Positions 1-12,064 of a stretch of DNA of 64,000 nt are shown here, in pieces. Location of the stretch: the NCBI GenBank assembly GCA_020740775.1, contig JAHEWK010000007.1, forward strand, positions 434,001 to 498,000, in the 5' to 3' direction. This DNA is from Ilyonectria destructans (lineage: Eukaryota > Ascomycota > Sordariomycetes > Hypocreales > Nectriaceae). How positions within the stretch are numbered: position 1 is the stretch's first letter; each line of letters opens with the position of its first letter. The notes beneath the pieces were generated by a model. That model ran no database searches. It was not told the DNA's origin and saw only the letters and a list, made by a program, of their open reading frames with translations. The translations under genes and the position numbers were made by a program.

Positions 1-736
<736 letters not shown>

Positions 737-1274
737 GTAGATCAAGCCCTTTTGCGCGCTCATGGCCTATCGAGGGCTCAGGGATTATGGTTTCGTGTGC
801 TGTACAGAATGAAACATATCTAGCACCCACGAGTCCCTGAAATATTCTCTTCGCCTCCTTCCAGAGAAGGAACCTCACTGTCATTACATTCTTATCTAAG
901 CACACGAGATTCTGAAGTATCCTCTAACATTCCTTCCAGCGGAGGAACCCCACTGTCATTACATAGTTATTCACGCACACTCGTTTGACGATAATAAGAT
1001 TCAGAAACCTTTTTATTATTGTCACTATCCCAAAACACTCTGTGCTTGCGAATGCTATGAACTCTCTCAGGTGGCATGATAAATATTTGCCTGGCGAGAT
1101 CCGACATAATAAGCCAAGTACGTAGCACTAGCTCCTCACAAGGCAACAGAGAAGAATAGTAGGGTTGATGAACATAATGATACCTTCTAGCTCAGGTTCA
1201 AGATGGCCATGTCTCGGACATATTAAACCTTGAAATATTTGCTGCTAATGCCTCCCAAGTGCCAGAGCGTGCTG
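737..1274. other. Intergenic, convergent 3' ends, with a 75-bp-period duplication
   Basis: Lies between the 3' ends of the MetAP2 gene and the FAD monooxygenase gene. No coding potential with conserved features was seen. It contains the duplicated block annotated separately at 857-986. Confidence 0.6.
857..986. repeat. Imperfect tandem duplication, 75-bp period
   Basis: The block at 857-911 (starting CCTTCCAGAGAAGGAAC) recurs at 932-986 (starting CCTTCCAGCGGAGGAAC). Both share the stretch CACTGTCATTACAT and a similar CACAC-rich end. Copies differ by scattered substitutions, so the duplication is not recent. No function is evident. Confidence 0.7.
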
Positions 1275-3908
1275 TTAGTTCAGGCCTTTAGTGAAGCAGG
1301 TCCTGGCTAGGGCGTTCTCTCTCCAGTACCAAACCGCTGACATAGTAGCACCGGGACCGATAATGAGGCTGCTTAAAGCGATGATGGCTGAAGCTTTCCC
1401 AACGCTGACGGCTGTCCGGCCCATTCGCTTCAAATCCCAAACAGCCATGCATAGCCAAGCGTAGGTAGCGATGTGGAAGCCCCAGAAGTCTGCCAAGAAG
1501 AGGGCGATAAGACCTTGGCCAAATGACTTTGATTGTGCAGTAAAGTCAGGCCAGAAGACTGACGCCAAGCTGATATCGGGGGACGACGTGATTTTGGCAA
1601 CGCAGTAGACATGTAGCATTAGACCAAGCACACCAGTAACAACGTAAACCCTGTTGATATGTGGAACGTCAGGGAAAGACTGGTTGGCTTTCCGGGGGGT
1701 CTGAACGAGGTTATGTCTCCTGGTATAAAGGTGCCCAAGAATCCCGCACAGGAGCGGGACAAGCATTGGGGACACTTGCCAAAGAGACTCAAGGTTTTGT
1801 ACTGTGTCAGGGTTATTCCATGGTATGAACATGAGAATTGTTGGAAGCGTGTAGCCGATCAGAACGGCCGGCAGGAGTGATGAAGCAAATTGAATCTGAA
1901 CTTCTCGGTTGAGTGGCCACCAGTACGTTTCCGCCTCAGAAATGTACGTATAGACGGCGTAGTAGATTGGCATGTAGATGCCAATGCCGGCCGACTGGAA
2001 AAGTGTGAACCAGATAGTAATTCTGAAAGCAGGTAAGCCGATAAGTCAAGCGATGAACAGAGAAAGATACCCACAGTGATACTGGCGTCAGCATGTTGCG
2101 TTTCCGATATGCTTCAACAGTCCACACCGCAATGGGCTGGATGAGCATTCCCAGGAAATACAATTGCAAGATCCTGAAATCTTGATCCCAATTGTTCAAA
2201 CCTGTCATGAATACTGCTGCCAAGAACACCAAATAGTCGTCGATTGGCTTGATACCAATGTACTTGCGCTTGAGGGTGAACGCCGGATCGAACGTGAACC
2301 CCCCAGTCTTCAACACAGTTTCCAAATGATCTCCAAGCCCGTAATGCGCAGACCAGACCCACATGCCGTAATAGACGATTGCAGCAATTAGCAAGTAAAA
2401 TCCCATAAAGTACCACTTCTTGACACCCCGGGGCAGTGGGCTGCTTAGAAGCTCGTCTTTGTAAGGCACGAGTCTCGACACAGGGCTCAATTTCGGATTG
2501 TCTAACTTCTCGGCGAGCGGCATGTTGCGGGAGAAATTGAACGTAACATCCTCCTTGTCCGTCATCGGTAACAGATAGAAAGCCGCGAGCTGATGGAAAG
2601 GCGTGTCGATTGACTCAGTTCGCTGTTGTTCGTGCGAGTGTTCTTTAAGGGTGGTTGTCCGTTCCTGTCGAACTTTTTGAGTCGTAGCAAACACATGTTC
2701 AATCTGGTCCAGTATTGGTTTGCCGCCTCGAGATTTCGCAAGCACTTTACGAAGGGCATTGACAAGAGCTGCTGCTGATTCGAAACAAGCATTGCCACCA
2801 TGGCCTGCGATTGGATGGAACTGCGAATCGTCAGCGTAACTCGGCGTTGACAGGACATGCCGTACGTACCTTGTGTGCGGCGTCACCTATGGTGATGATG
2901 CGCTTGAAATACCACTGTCGAAAGACGTATTCCTGCAAAGGCACCAAAGCCGACGTGACCCTCTGATCTATGAGTTCCTTGAACTTTAGATTCGGAGTGA
3001 TGTCGTCATTTTCTCGCTGCGCGAGTAGCTTCCTCTCGTCTTCTTTACTGTAGGTTGGAATGTCATCGCCGTAGGCTCGCTGCGCCAACTTGAAGAAATA
3101 GAACCAGTAGACGCGACCCTCTGGACCACCGTTGACGATGTAAGACTCGTGCTTCTTAAACACCGAGTTCGATGCACCAGGCTCAATGCCCTTGCAGGGG
3201 TTGGAAATTCCGAACACGCATCCATAATCGCAAGGGACCGCTGAAATAGGTTAATACAAATAGGTAATGGAGATTCTTGAACTCACAAAAAGGCTCATCA
3301 GATGGAATCCACCCCGGCGAAATTTCATTCGCAATCCTCCACATTTCTCCTCTCACAGAGCTGTGGATTCCATCGGCCCCAATTAGGATGTCGCCTTTGT
3401 AGGAAGAGCCGTCAGAAGTCTTGACCACCACTCCATCATCCGTCATGTCGACTTTTTGGACATGCTTCTTTGTGAGGACCTTAGTTTTGTCCCGGATGTT
3501 GTCGTATAGCACTTTGAGCACCATTTGACGGTCCAAGAATGCGATTGGATAACCATGCCTAGAGAGTTTAGATTTATATCCTTTTGATGTTGTGTCGTAA
3601 CCTTACCTCTCCTTCATCGAGTGGTTCATGCCTCGGAATTCGCAGATGATGTTTCCCGTCTCGTCACGGAAGTGGAATGAGTCCAAAGGCGGGCATAGAT
3701 CCAGAACCTTCTCGTACAAGCCGAGTTGATCTAATATCCGATTTCCATGTGGCAAGATACCGATGCTTGCACCCACCTGGGGTGCAATGTCCGGATATGA
3801 TTCGAGTACGACGAAATCGATATCGTAAAGTTGCAGCATGTTGGCCACTGTGAGGCCGGTGATGCTGCCGCCTCCAATCACAACCTTGAAATCGCTTTTG
3901 GCACCCAT
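1275..3908 (-). CDS. FAD-dependent monooxygenase fused to a C-terminal multi-pass membrane domain
   Basis: Five exons (3607-3908, 3287-3558, 2870-3240, 2075-2820, 1275-2022) sum to 2439 nt, 812 aa. Residues 1-440 are a class A flavin monooxygenase: Rossmann motif VVIGGGSITG (9-18), GADGIHSS near 161, and GDAAHK (310-315) followed by the GHGGN motif of the PaxM/meroterpenoid-type FAD epoxidases and related salicylate-hydroxylase-like enzymes. From about residue 450 to the end there are about nine hydrophobic helices, starting at WYFMGFYLLIAAIVYYG and ending near SLIIGPGATMSAVWYW. The usual family length is about 450-480 aa, so the membrane half is a large extension. Splicing keeps one frame across the junction, so it is one gene rather than two. 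It is divergent from the alpha/beta hydrolase gene and shares the TCGG-N6-CCGA site at 4093. Hydroxylation or epoxidation of a lipophilic substrate at a membrane is inferred; the substrate is unknown. Confidence 0.85.
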
Positions 3909-4720
3909 TTTCGTTGGTAGTGTTGCGAATGGATGTCTGAATGAGATGAATCAGACCGGGGAGTATTATGTCACAACTAAAGTAGAACTTGCTGACTTAT
4001 AACGCCAACCTGAAAAAGGAATCCAGCCTTTGAAAGCTCAATACTCAGCCTCACGCCCCGAATGACCTATTGGGATGACCGCAAAAGCCAGTTCGGATGA
4101 CTCCGAATCGGCTCGGAGTTCCGCGCACAGATAAAAATAATTTGGTAAGCATTCGAGTTCCGACAAGGGCTGCGAGGGCCGGCCGGTGTCACATTGCACA
4201 ACGGTTAGGATATCCGAAGTAACAACCCGAAGAACCGGAAATGCGGACCGACTGAATCTGCACTAGTGCGCAGGCTTTGAACGCGCCAATGCGTGACTTT
4301 ATGAGTAGTCATTGAAGTTACAGGTATTTTGCTACTCGGAATACTGTAACTTTGTTCGGCGATTACTGGGCGTGCTTGATGGTGCTATCCGTTGGCTGGG
4401 TCAGATATTCCCAAACACATTTTGTCGAAATCTGGAGACGTAGGCGACAATTTAGGCTCTCGGTCTGGCGGTTCACCGTTTCTAGCTGCCGGTCCGACTT
4501 AACCGCTGTGATACCAACCGGTCTTGCGAGAGAGAAGCAGCCCTAGTCAAAGGAATCGCTCCGTCAATCTATAAACAAGAGAACGATTGCAAGCAGGGGA
4601 ATTGTCGGTCTTTTTTGAGTCGCGTATCATAACAAATTCTCTTTTGCGGACCCTCCATTGCTCTGAAATCATACCTTCTCGCCGTCTCGATATTTCTTCA
4701 GATAATCACCAGTATTTACC
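3909..4720. other. Divergent promoter region of FAD monooxygenase and alpha/beta hydrolase
   Basis: An 812-bp shared promoter region with one exact regulon palindrome at 4093-4106. Several further CGG and CCG triplets occur at other spacings. Short open frames here have no recognisable features. Confidence 0.6.
4093..4106. promoter_or_regulatory. TCGG-N6-CCGA palindrome (candidate Zn2Cys6 site)
   Basis: Reads TCGGATGACTCCGA. It lies 185 bp upstream of the FAD monooxygenase start and 615 bp upstream of the hydrolase start. Inverted CGG triplets six bases apart are the known target class of Gal4-type regulators such as Ppr1 and UaY. Binding by the local regulator is inferred. Confidence 0.7.
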
Positions 4721-5719
4721 ATGGACACCTTCCAGCGAAAAGAGCTCGTCACACAGCGCTCGCTCAAGTACAGATACTTCGTCTCGCCTTCGGGTGAATC
4801 TACTAAGCAGCATCCCGCGTTGTTTTTTATTCATGGCTTTCCCGATTCGGCGCATCTCTGGTCTAGTGTGGTCGCTTCACTCTGCGACCTGCCAAACAAA
4901 ATAATTATTCCCGATTGCTTGGGATATGCGGGTACCGACAAACCAGAAGACACCAATTTATACGCGTACAAAGGTCAAGCCGATGACCTTGTAGATATCC
5001 TGAACAACGAGGACGCTAAATCCACAATCATCATCGGACACGATTGGGGTAGCGCAGTCGCCCAGCGCACCTATCTTCACCACCGAGAACTATTCAGCGG
5101 CGTGGTCCTCCTCAATACCGGGTACATGGTGCCATCAAATCAAGCTTTCGATCTGACTTCCATAAATGAGTTCACGGAAAAGGCTTTGGGCTATCCACAG
5201 TTTTCGTATTGGGAGTTCTTCACGGCACCCGATGCTGCCAAGATAGTAGACGAGAATCTGGAGAGAATGTGGCAAGTGCTACACGGCGATGAAGAAGATT
5301 GGATGAAGAAGTTGTTCTGTGTTCCAAACGCTATGCGCGAGTATTTACTCGGCAGCAAGGAAGTGCCGTTGAAATCATACGCCCGCCAGCCAGAATGGAA
5401 AGAGAAGTTCATACAGCAATTCAGGACAGATGGTTTCGACTCAGCTTTACAGATGTACAAGGCTACTGCTTCGAACATACAAACCATATCGGACTCGGCT
5501 ATTCCTAAGGAGAGCTTAGCGATCGAGGTGCCAATACTGTTTTTCCTTTGCACCAAAGATGCCGTCTGTGTGCCGGAAATGATGAGTCCGGCGAAGGAAC
5601 AAGGTCTCGTGCCTAATTTAAAGGAAGTTATTCTTGAGTGTGCACATTGGTCGCCGATGGAGAAGCCGGATGAAATTGCAACACATATTAGAGACTTTGT
5701 GATCAATGCTTCTATTTAA
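4721..5719 (+). CDS. Alpha/beta hydrolase, epoxide hydrolase/lactonase-like
   Basis: Single-exon gene, 332 aa, no signal peptide, so probably cytosolic. The alpha/beta hydrolase fold is clear: oxyanion-hole motif HGFPD (38-42), nucleophile elbow GHDWGS with Asp108, and the late catalytic His in ECAHWSPMEKP near the C-terminus. An Asp nucleophile is typical of the epoxide hydrolase/dehalogenase branch, which opens epoxides; related enzymes act on esters and lactones. It sits between the flavin monooxygenase and the aldehyde dehydrogenase under the same palindrome. Two roles fit: opening an epoxide made by the monooxygenase, or hydrolysing a lactone made by a Baeyer-Villiger enzyme of the cluster. 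The Asp nucleophile favours the former; lactone hydrolysis is inference from context. Confidence 0.87.
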   Translation: MDTFQRKELVTQRSLKYRYFVSPSGESTKQHPALFFIHGFPDSAHLWSSVVASLCDLPNKIIIPDCLGYAGTDKPEDTNLYAYKGQADDLVDILNNEDAKSTIIIGHDWGSAVAQRTYLHHRELFSGVVLLNTGYMVPSNQAFDLTSINEFTEKALGYPQFSYWEFFTAPDAAKIVDENLERMWQVLHGDEEDWMKKLFCVPNAMREYLLGSKEVPLKSYARQPEWKEKFIQQFRTDGFDSALQMYKATASNIQTISDSAIPKESLAIEVPILFFLCTKDAVCVPEMMSPAKEQGLVPNLKEVILECAHWSPMEKPDEIATHIRDFVINASI

Positions 5720-5976
5720 TTAGGATTTATCTTAGCTCAATCTCAATAAAAGGACACACTCAGCTTGCACACCTATACTGTAAAGGCCAGCTTATTAATT
5801 TACTTTGCCAATATTGATACAATCCAAGATACATGTCAATAAATTGGAGACTTTCTAGACCTTCTTAGCCTTGCACATTATACAGCGAACTCTTACAATT
5901 TTAAAGTACGTTTATTTGCGAAAATGAAGACCCAGATTATATTCAAGTGGTTCTATTCCATTGTAAATCTAAATAG

Positions 5977-7496
5977 CTACGCGGCCATGTTGATAAGGAC
6001 GGTCTTTGGCTCGGTAAATAGCCTCAACGCATACTCACCGAATTCTCGCCCAACCCCACTCTGCTTTTTGCCCCCAAAAGGCACTTGCATGTTTTGCAGG
6101 CTGACACAGTTGATACCAACGACTCCCGATTCCAGTGCTGAAGACATACGCAGGGCTCGTGTGATGTCCCGGGTGAAGACTCCAGACATCAGCCCGTACT
6201 CGGTGTCGTTGGCCAGCTTCAAAACCTCTTCTTCCGTCTCGAAAGTCTTGATGATGCTGACTGGACCAAAGATCTCATTGCGGTAGATTTCGGCATCATC
6301 CTTTGGGTTCAAAAACACCGTTGGTTCCATGTAACACCCCGTATCGCCATGCTGAACACCGCCGACAACCAGCTCAGCCTCAGATCTTCCTCGCTCTACC
6401 ATCTGTTTTACCCGCTCAAGCTGTCCTTCATCAACCATAGGTCCCAATCGAACATCTGGATCTTGAGGATCTCCCAAATCATTCGCAGCTGCCTTCATCC
6501 TTTTCTTGTATTCGTTGATGAATTGATCTGCGATGCCCTTCTGGACATACACTCTTGTGGCAGCGACACAAAGCTGCCCACTTCGTGTCAAGACTGCGTT
6601 AATTGTCCATGTGAGTGCATTTTCGAGGTTGGCGTCGTCGAAAACAACTGCCGGACTCTTTCCTCCCAGCTCAAGTGTGACTCGTTTCAAGTTGCTTCGG
6701 GCAGCAGCCTCTTGGATCCTTCTGCCCGTTGCGATTGAGCCAGTAAAGCTGATTTTGCGAATCCTCATATGCTCGGCAAGCAAGGCACCAGTAGATCCGG
6801 GTCCTGTAATAACTTGTACGACTCCAGGAGGAAAGCCGGCCTTTTCAAATAGAGATGCGACAGCCAAGGATCCCAGTGGTGTCTTCTCACTGGGCTTCAC
6901 AATCATGACGTTTCCAGTCGCAAGTGCCGGTGCAGCCTTGAGAAAGAAGCATGCCAAGGGTGCATTAAAGGGGTTGACGGCAGCACAGACACCAAGCGGT
7001 TCATGCCGAACCAACTTCACAAATCCTGATACCGGGTGGTCAGTTACCAATAACGACTATTTGCCAATCTTCACTCACCATCATCAGCAGGAAAGTAATC
7101 GCCTTTCTGCTTGTCCGTCCACCCTGCGTAATACAGGACACAATTTCTGATATAACTTCGCTCACGAACTGGGGCCAAGGAAACTGGGATTCCAGATGTA
7201 AGTGAGTCAAGGGTTAAAATTGCCATAAGCTCCTCCTCAAGCAGCGAGGCTAATTTGAGAAGGCACTCGGTCCGCTGGATGGCTGTAAATCGACTCCATG
7301 GCCCATGGAACGCCTCTTCAGCGTGCTTAACGGCCGCCTCGACGTCTACAGGCCCAGCGATGGGGATTTTGTCGCAAACAACGGTGTTATCCTTGGGATT
7401 TTTGAGGCTATATGTTTCGTCGTTCTGTGCTGTGACGTATTGTCCGTTCAAGAACAACTTCGTGTAAGATTTCGGGTCCAAGCCAGTACTAGCCAT
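5977..7496 (-). CDS. Aldehyde dehydrogenase (NAD(P)+ dependent)
   Basis: Two exons (7079-7496 and 5977-7025; a 53-bp GT-AG intron) sum to 1467 nt, 488 aa, the normal family length. Oxidises an aldehyde to a carboxylic acid. Visible residues are the general base Glu258 in LELGGKSP, catalytic Cys292 in GQLCVAATR, the NAD site around FTGSIATGR, and the EIFGP motif. The start chosen is the Met of MASTGLDP at 7496; an in-frame Met 12 codons upstream (7532) gives an unlikely leader. It is divergent from the zinc alcohol dehydrogenase gene across a 467-bp region containing one exact and two near regulon palindromes. Together the two could oxidise a hydroxy acid to an oxo acid and then a diacid. Confidence 0.92.
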
Positions 7497-7652
7497 TGCT
7501 ACGTCGTTCAATATGATTTTCCGGCTAAACAAGAAGCTGGCCAGGTCAAAGCGCCTAATAATAATTTCGACACTCTACTAACGTGTGTTGCTCATTAGAC
7601 ATTTAAATTCCGTTTGCTGGACTTGGCTTGGTCACCGAGGTCTACTGGCACC

Positions 7653-7666
7653 CCGGCCCGGGCCGA
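7653..7666. promoter_or_regulatory. CGG-N6-CCG palindrome, one-mismatch variant
   Basis: Reads CCGGCCCGGGCCGA: the CGG-N6-CCG core with the outer T replaced by C. It lies 157 bp upstream of the aldehyde dehydrogenase start. Confidence 0.5.
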
Positions 7667-7809
7667 AAGTTGTCCAATTTCGAGTCTTGGACAAACGCGA
7701 CATGTCGGTTCGGATATGCATTGCCTGTAGATCCCATTTCAACCTCAGACTAATCGTATTCAGGCTTCGGGAGAGCCTCCGGGCCCGTCTATCGCCTCGC
7801 AACCCCGCG

Positions 7810-7823
7810 TCGGTGATGGCCGG
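7810..7823. promoter_or_regulatory. CGG-N6-CCG palindrome, one-mismatch variant
   Basis: Reads TCGGTGATGGCCGG: core intact, outer A replaced by G. It lies 141 bp upstream of the alcohol dehydrogenase start. Confidence 0.5.
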
Positions 7824-7862
7824 GCGTGTGGAGCCTCAACGTCTCCGGCAATTGACTAGAGC

Positions 7863-7876
7863 TCGGCCAACGCCGA
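7863..7876. promoter_or_regulatory. TCGG-N6-CCGA palindrome (candidate Zn2Cys6 site)
   Basis: Reads TCGGCCAACGCCGA, an exact match whose arms extend to TCGGC/GCCGA. It lies 88 bp upstream of the alcohol dehydrogenase start. Confidence 0.72.
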
Positions 7877-7963
7877 CAAGGCTTAGTTACCGAAATAAAT
7901 GCTTGCGAGTTGCTGTCTACGGAATTGAATTTCTCAAATCACAAGCTATTCGATCGACCAATA

Positions 7964-9028
7964 ATGGAAAACCTAATGGATGTCTGGGCCCTGACTGAAT
8001 GGGATAAGCCTCTCCAGAAGATCCGCCAGCCCATTCCAACACCCCAAGGAACAGATGTCCTAATCAAAGTCACCCACGCTGGCGTTTGCCATTCAGACCT
8101 CCATACGGCCGAAGGCTTCTATGATATTGGAGGAGGACAGCGGTTTTACGTCAAAGACCGTGGAATTCAATTACCTGTTGCCTTGGGACACGAAATACTT
8201 GGAGAAGTCGCTGCTGTTGGACCTGATGCAGGGTCCATCCCGGTAGGGTCTCGTCAGATCGTGTACCCGTGGCTTGGTTGTGGTTCATGTACACGCTGCA
8301 GCCAGGAAGAAGACAATTTGTGCGCCGCGCAGAGAGGGCTTGGAACACTCCGAAATGGCGGCTTCGGCGAGTATGTGGTGGTACCACATCCAAAGTACCT
8401 CGTCGATCTAGGCAACCTTGATCCTGCGGTGGCATGTACATTTGGCTGTTCTGGAATCACGACCCTCAGTGCAGTCAGTAAGGTTATGCCCCTGCCGTCG
8501 GATGAGCCCGTCCTCCTCATCGGCGCGGGAGGTCTTGGCCTTGCTGCGATCTCAGTGCTGAAATCGTGGGGGCACAAGTTCATTGTCGCTGCAGACATAA
8601 ACGACGAGAAGCTAGCTGCTGCTGCTGCTGCTGGTGCAACAAGGACAGTCAACACCTCTGGCCCTTCGGCATCCAAGGACATTCTTGCGGCAACAAACGG
8701 GCCAGTCATTGCCGTGATTGACTTTGTGAACAGTTCAAGCACTGCCAGCCTAGTGAATAGTCTAGTTGCTAAAGGAGCCAAGTGGGTGCAGGTTGGAGTC
8801 ATGGGAGGCTCGATTGAGATGTCACTTGTGGGGAACATTTTCAAAGGCCTAACCATTTATTCGAACATTACCGGAAACCTGGACGAGTTGCGAAGACTTG
8901 TACAAATGGCAAAAGAAGGAAAGTTAAGCCCGGTACCGATCCAAGAGATGGCGTGGGACTCGGTGAATGAAGCAATGGACCTGCTCAAGGCGGGGAAGGT
9001 TTCAGGGCGAATTGTGCTTGTAAAGTAA
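7964..9028 (+). CDS. Zinc-dependent medium-chain alcohol dehydrogenase
   Basis: Single exon, 354 aa from the Met of MENLMDVW; an in-frame Met at 7910 gives an 18-residue leader absent from the family. Interconverts alcohols and aldehydes or ketones with NAD(P). Catalytic zinc ligands are seen in VCHSDLH and GHE; structural zinc Cys in GCGSCTRCSQEEDNLC; the nucleotide-binding motif is GAGGLGLAA. A run of GCT codons near 8614 encodes a short poly-Ala stretch in the coenzyme domain. It is divergent from the aldehyde dehydrogenase with an exact regulon palindrome 88 bp upstream. In an alicyclic pathway it would correspond to the hydroxy-acid dehydrogenase step; this is inference, as substrate cannot be read from sequence. 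Confidence 0.92.
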   Translation: MENLMDVWALTEWDKPLQKIRQPIPTPQGTDVLIKVTHAGVCHSDLHTAEGFYDIGGGQRFYVKDRGIQLPVALGHEILGEVAAVGPDAGSIPVGSRQIVYPWLGCGSCTRCSQEEDNLCAAQRGLGTLRNGGFGEYVVVPHPKYLVDLGNLDPAVACTFGCSGITTLSAVSKVMPLPSDEPVLLIGAGGLGLAAISVLKSWGHKFIVAADINDEKLAAAAAAGATRTVNTSGPSASKDILAATNGPVIAVIDFVNSSSTASLVNSLVAKGAKWVQVGVMGGSIEMSLVGNIFKGLTIYSNITGNLDELRRLVQMAKEGKLSPVPIQEMAWDSVNEAMDLLKAGKVSGRIVLVK

Positions 9029-9600
9029 TTTGATCAAGGCAAATAGCCAAGATAATTAGCCATAAGTATATCTCATCCACGGGAAACTTGCTTTGAAGGA
9101 CTAGCAACTGCGTGCATGTCGGCCGTGATTGGTTGGGTTGGAAAAGGTGCACATGACATATCAACTAAAACATTCGAAAAGGCCCACCGTAGAAACTCAG
9201 TTATCTCGCCGGAGTAGTTACCTGTATAAAAACAAAGAGCAATTAATAGAATCAGTTATTTATAGATACTTCTGCGGTTAAAAGTGGAAATATAGAGGCT
9301 ATAGTGGAAATATGGAGATAATGTGGAGGCGCTACTGGGAGAGTTAACTGGGTTTCTACGGTAGGTAATTGGCAAAAAGAAACATACAACAGCGAGGATT
9401 CCCCGGTCGTCACCGACCCGAGTACTAATTCGCCGCTTCTCAGCTTGACTAAGGGAGAGCGGACGGGATCCCGTATTTTCTAAGAGCTATGGTCGTATGT
9501 ACCAGATGCAGCATCAACACAGCTTCTAAGCGCGGGCGAAGAGTATCGTTTCAATTAAGAGACTCTCTCTTCATGGATGGACCCCTATTTACTGCTACCT
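9029..9600. other. Intergenic, convergent 3' ends of ADH and transporter
   Basis: A 572-bp region between two gene ends. No coding or repeat structure was recognised, and no regulon palindrome, as expected where no promoter is needed. Confidence 0.55.
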
Positions 9601-11510
9601 TTACGTGTCCTGCTTTTGTTCCATTGGGATACTGTTAGTAGTAGCCTCAACATGGTTTGAATCTCCTCTCTCCGCGCCTATATCGATTTTCCCGTCTTGG
9701 GAAAGACCGTCACCACCACCCATCGCACAGTCCATCTCCTCCAGGTGCCAACCACCAGTCTATATGTAATGTTAGGATTTGCTGACTGCGGGCTAGAATA
9801 CCTGAAAAACTGTACATACCTCTGGAAGGTTAAAGAACAGATATATGGTGTGTACCACAGCTAGACACACAAAGATCAGGTAATATTTCCAGCCAATAGT
9901 TGCCGTGGCAGTAGGCAGGAGGTTTAGCCAGAGGATATCTGCTAGAAAAAGGCCACTGATAGCCACAGCCGATGCCTGGTTTCTAATATGGGTCGGAAAT
10001 ATCTCGGTTGCCACGGTAAACTGGTTGAGATCAATGAATGAGTTATAGCTGTTGGTGAAATTAGATTAGCACTTCAATACCAGAACTCAAAGACATCTTA
10101 CCAAACCACAAATAAGTAGATCATGACTGTGGCACCGACAGCCCAACTCTTTGTTGGATTACTGTTGTATTTTGCAATCATTCCAGTCAAGGTCGCAAAA
10201 ACACATGTTATCAACACATATCCAGTGACTATTTTCATGTTAGTTTTGCTGACGAAGTTAACTTAAAGAGAACTCACTCATAGACTTCCTTCGACCTAGA
10301 CGGTCCGCCATCAAGCCTCCGATGCAAGATATAATGAAACCCACGGTATTATAAACGGCTGAAAGTAGCAGAGAGGTGGTAGGCCCTAGCCCGAGTGAGC
10401 CATAGAGCAAAACATTGTAATTGTTGATGACCAGAGGGCCAATATTCTGGCCCCCAGCCATCACGAGCCATGCAAGCACGAGTCTCTGGCGGTTAGCCTT
10501 CTTCGTGAACAATCTCCACCTCCCGTCAACTCTGACAACTTCTTTCTCCGCCTGCCATCTTTGCACAATCATCTCCAACTCTTGGTTGGCAAAAGTGTTG
10601 TTGGGATCGTTGGGATCATGATGTAGTCGGACAAGGATCTCGAGTGCTTTCTGATGGTCGTCGTGCTGAACCAAGAATCTTGGGCTCTCCGGAACTGCAA
10701 AAAATCAGAACCTTGAAAAGAGGTTTTGTTCACACGAGGTAGTGTACCATAGAATGACCCTGCAAGAAGGCAAAGGGCCCAGATTATGACAACCGCGAAG
10801 GGGAACCGCCACGCAAACTCAGAGTCGGGAGTAAAATAGCACCCGAATCTACACAAGGGACAATGGTTAGCGAAGAGAACATGATGAAGGATGTGGACTT
10901 ACCCTATCCATCCTGCAATACAATACCCGACGTTGATGAAGATACCGTGTGCACCGGTTATCAAACCCCGAGAATGAGGGGGGGCTACTTCAGTGAAATA
11001 AGTTGGCATGGCGGCCATTGTGTGGCCTGCTGCTAAACCAGCTACAGCTCGTGAGACCAAGAACTGTTCATTCTTATTAGCTGGGCAAAGGGGTACTCCA
11101 GGGGTTGGTACACGAACCATTGCTGGTGACTGTGATGCGCATTGGAGTACACCACCAATGATTCCAGTTATGGCGGCGATACGAAAACCGTTGACTCTTC
11201 CAAAGCGGTTTCCCGCCCAGCCCGCCAAAAAGCAACCAAAGAAGCCAGTACCGAAAAACACGCCATTTGACGCGCCGATGATGTCGTTGGTGTGGCTATA
11301 CCCAGGGGCCGTAGGATCTTGTTCAAGGCCGAGCGAGGAATAGAAGGTCGGCTGACCCAAAGTGAAAGCGAAGACGGCAAGAGAGTACCCAGTAAATAGA
11401 GACCCGAAGGCTGCGAAACACACCACCTGCATTCATCAGCATCAGTGCATGAGAGGATCTTCCCTGATGTTTTCATTTACCGTGACGTTGTACCAACTAT
11501 AGGTTTCCAT
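9601..11510 (-). CDS. MFS transporter, sugar-porter family
   Basis: Seven exons (11481-11510, 10903-11426, 10748-10848, 10278-10694, 10102-10228, 9820-10048, 9601-9759) sum to 1587 nt, 528 aa. The 30-nt first exon encodes METYSWYNVT; without it the gene would start at an internal Met. Plasma-membrane uptake carrier with twelve predicted helices. Sugar-porter signatures are NRFGRVNGFR after helix 2, VPESPRFL before the central loop, DRLGRRKS after helix 8, and LPETGGWHLEE after helix 12, the counterpart of PETKG..LEE. The promoter carries an exact regulon palindrome 124 bp upstream (11634) and another at 12065, so the carrier belongs to the cluster and probably imports its inducer or substrate. 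The substrate need not be a sugar; quinate and other organic acids also use this family. Confidence 0.9.
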
Positions 11511-11633
11511 TGCAGAAGCGTTTTAATCTATACTTGTAGAGTGACGACAATCTACAAATGGAAAGGGTTGTGGTATACGTCGTGGGTTTATCCAAGTTAT
11601 ATGGATATGGGACTATCAACTCCCACTAATGAA

Positions 11634-11647
11634 TCGGTGTTGGCCGA
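11634..11647. promoter_or_regulatory. TCGG-N6-CCGA palindrome (candidate Zn2Cys6 site)
   Basis: Reads TCGGTGTTGGCCGA, an exact match 124 bp upstream of the transporter start. Confidence 0.72.
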
Positions 11648-12064
11648 AGTGGATTCCGGCAAGCGTTGTACTTGGGTATGGGTACGTCGGAACGAAACTC
11701 TTAATTTTAAACTGTAGAGCTACGCGACATCTGGGGTCGCCTCGAAGTTCTATAAACTGAGGACGTCTAGAGCAGTTCCGAACTGCTACTCTGCTACCCT
11801 GTAGCTATTACCTTAATTAATTCCTTACCAGTGAATGCAATTACCCGGATCTGCAGTTCATCATGCCACGGATAGCTATGGATGACAGTGTTGTAGTCAA
11901 AGATGCCCAAAACTTGGCCTCGGCCATGGAGCCGAAGGCACAAATAGCAGCTTTCACAAGCGGCTCCCACCGACCAGGTCCCGACACAACGGTACTGAAC
12001 ACCCGGGATAACGAAAGCCGGGTTCTTCTTGGATCGATTTGACTTGCATACGTGTGGGGTCGCT

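Larger units (their letters stand above)
7497..7963. other. Divergent promoter region of aldehyde and alcohol dehydrogenase genes
   Basis: A 467-bp shared upstream region containing one exact and two one-mismatch CGG-N6-CCG palindromes, listed separately. No coding signal. Confidence 0.65.

Noticed and set aside
11920..11935. TCGGC and GCCGA pair with a 6-base gap as another regulon site
   Set aside because: The CGG triplets are eight bases apart rather than six, so it was not counted.
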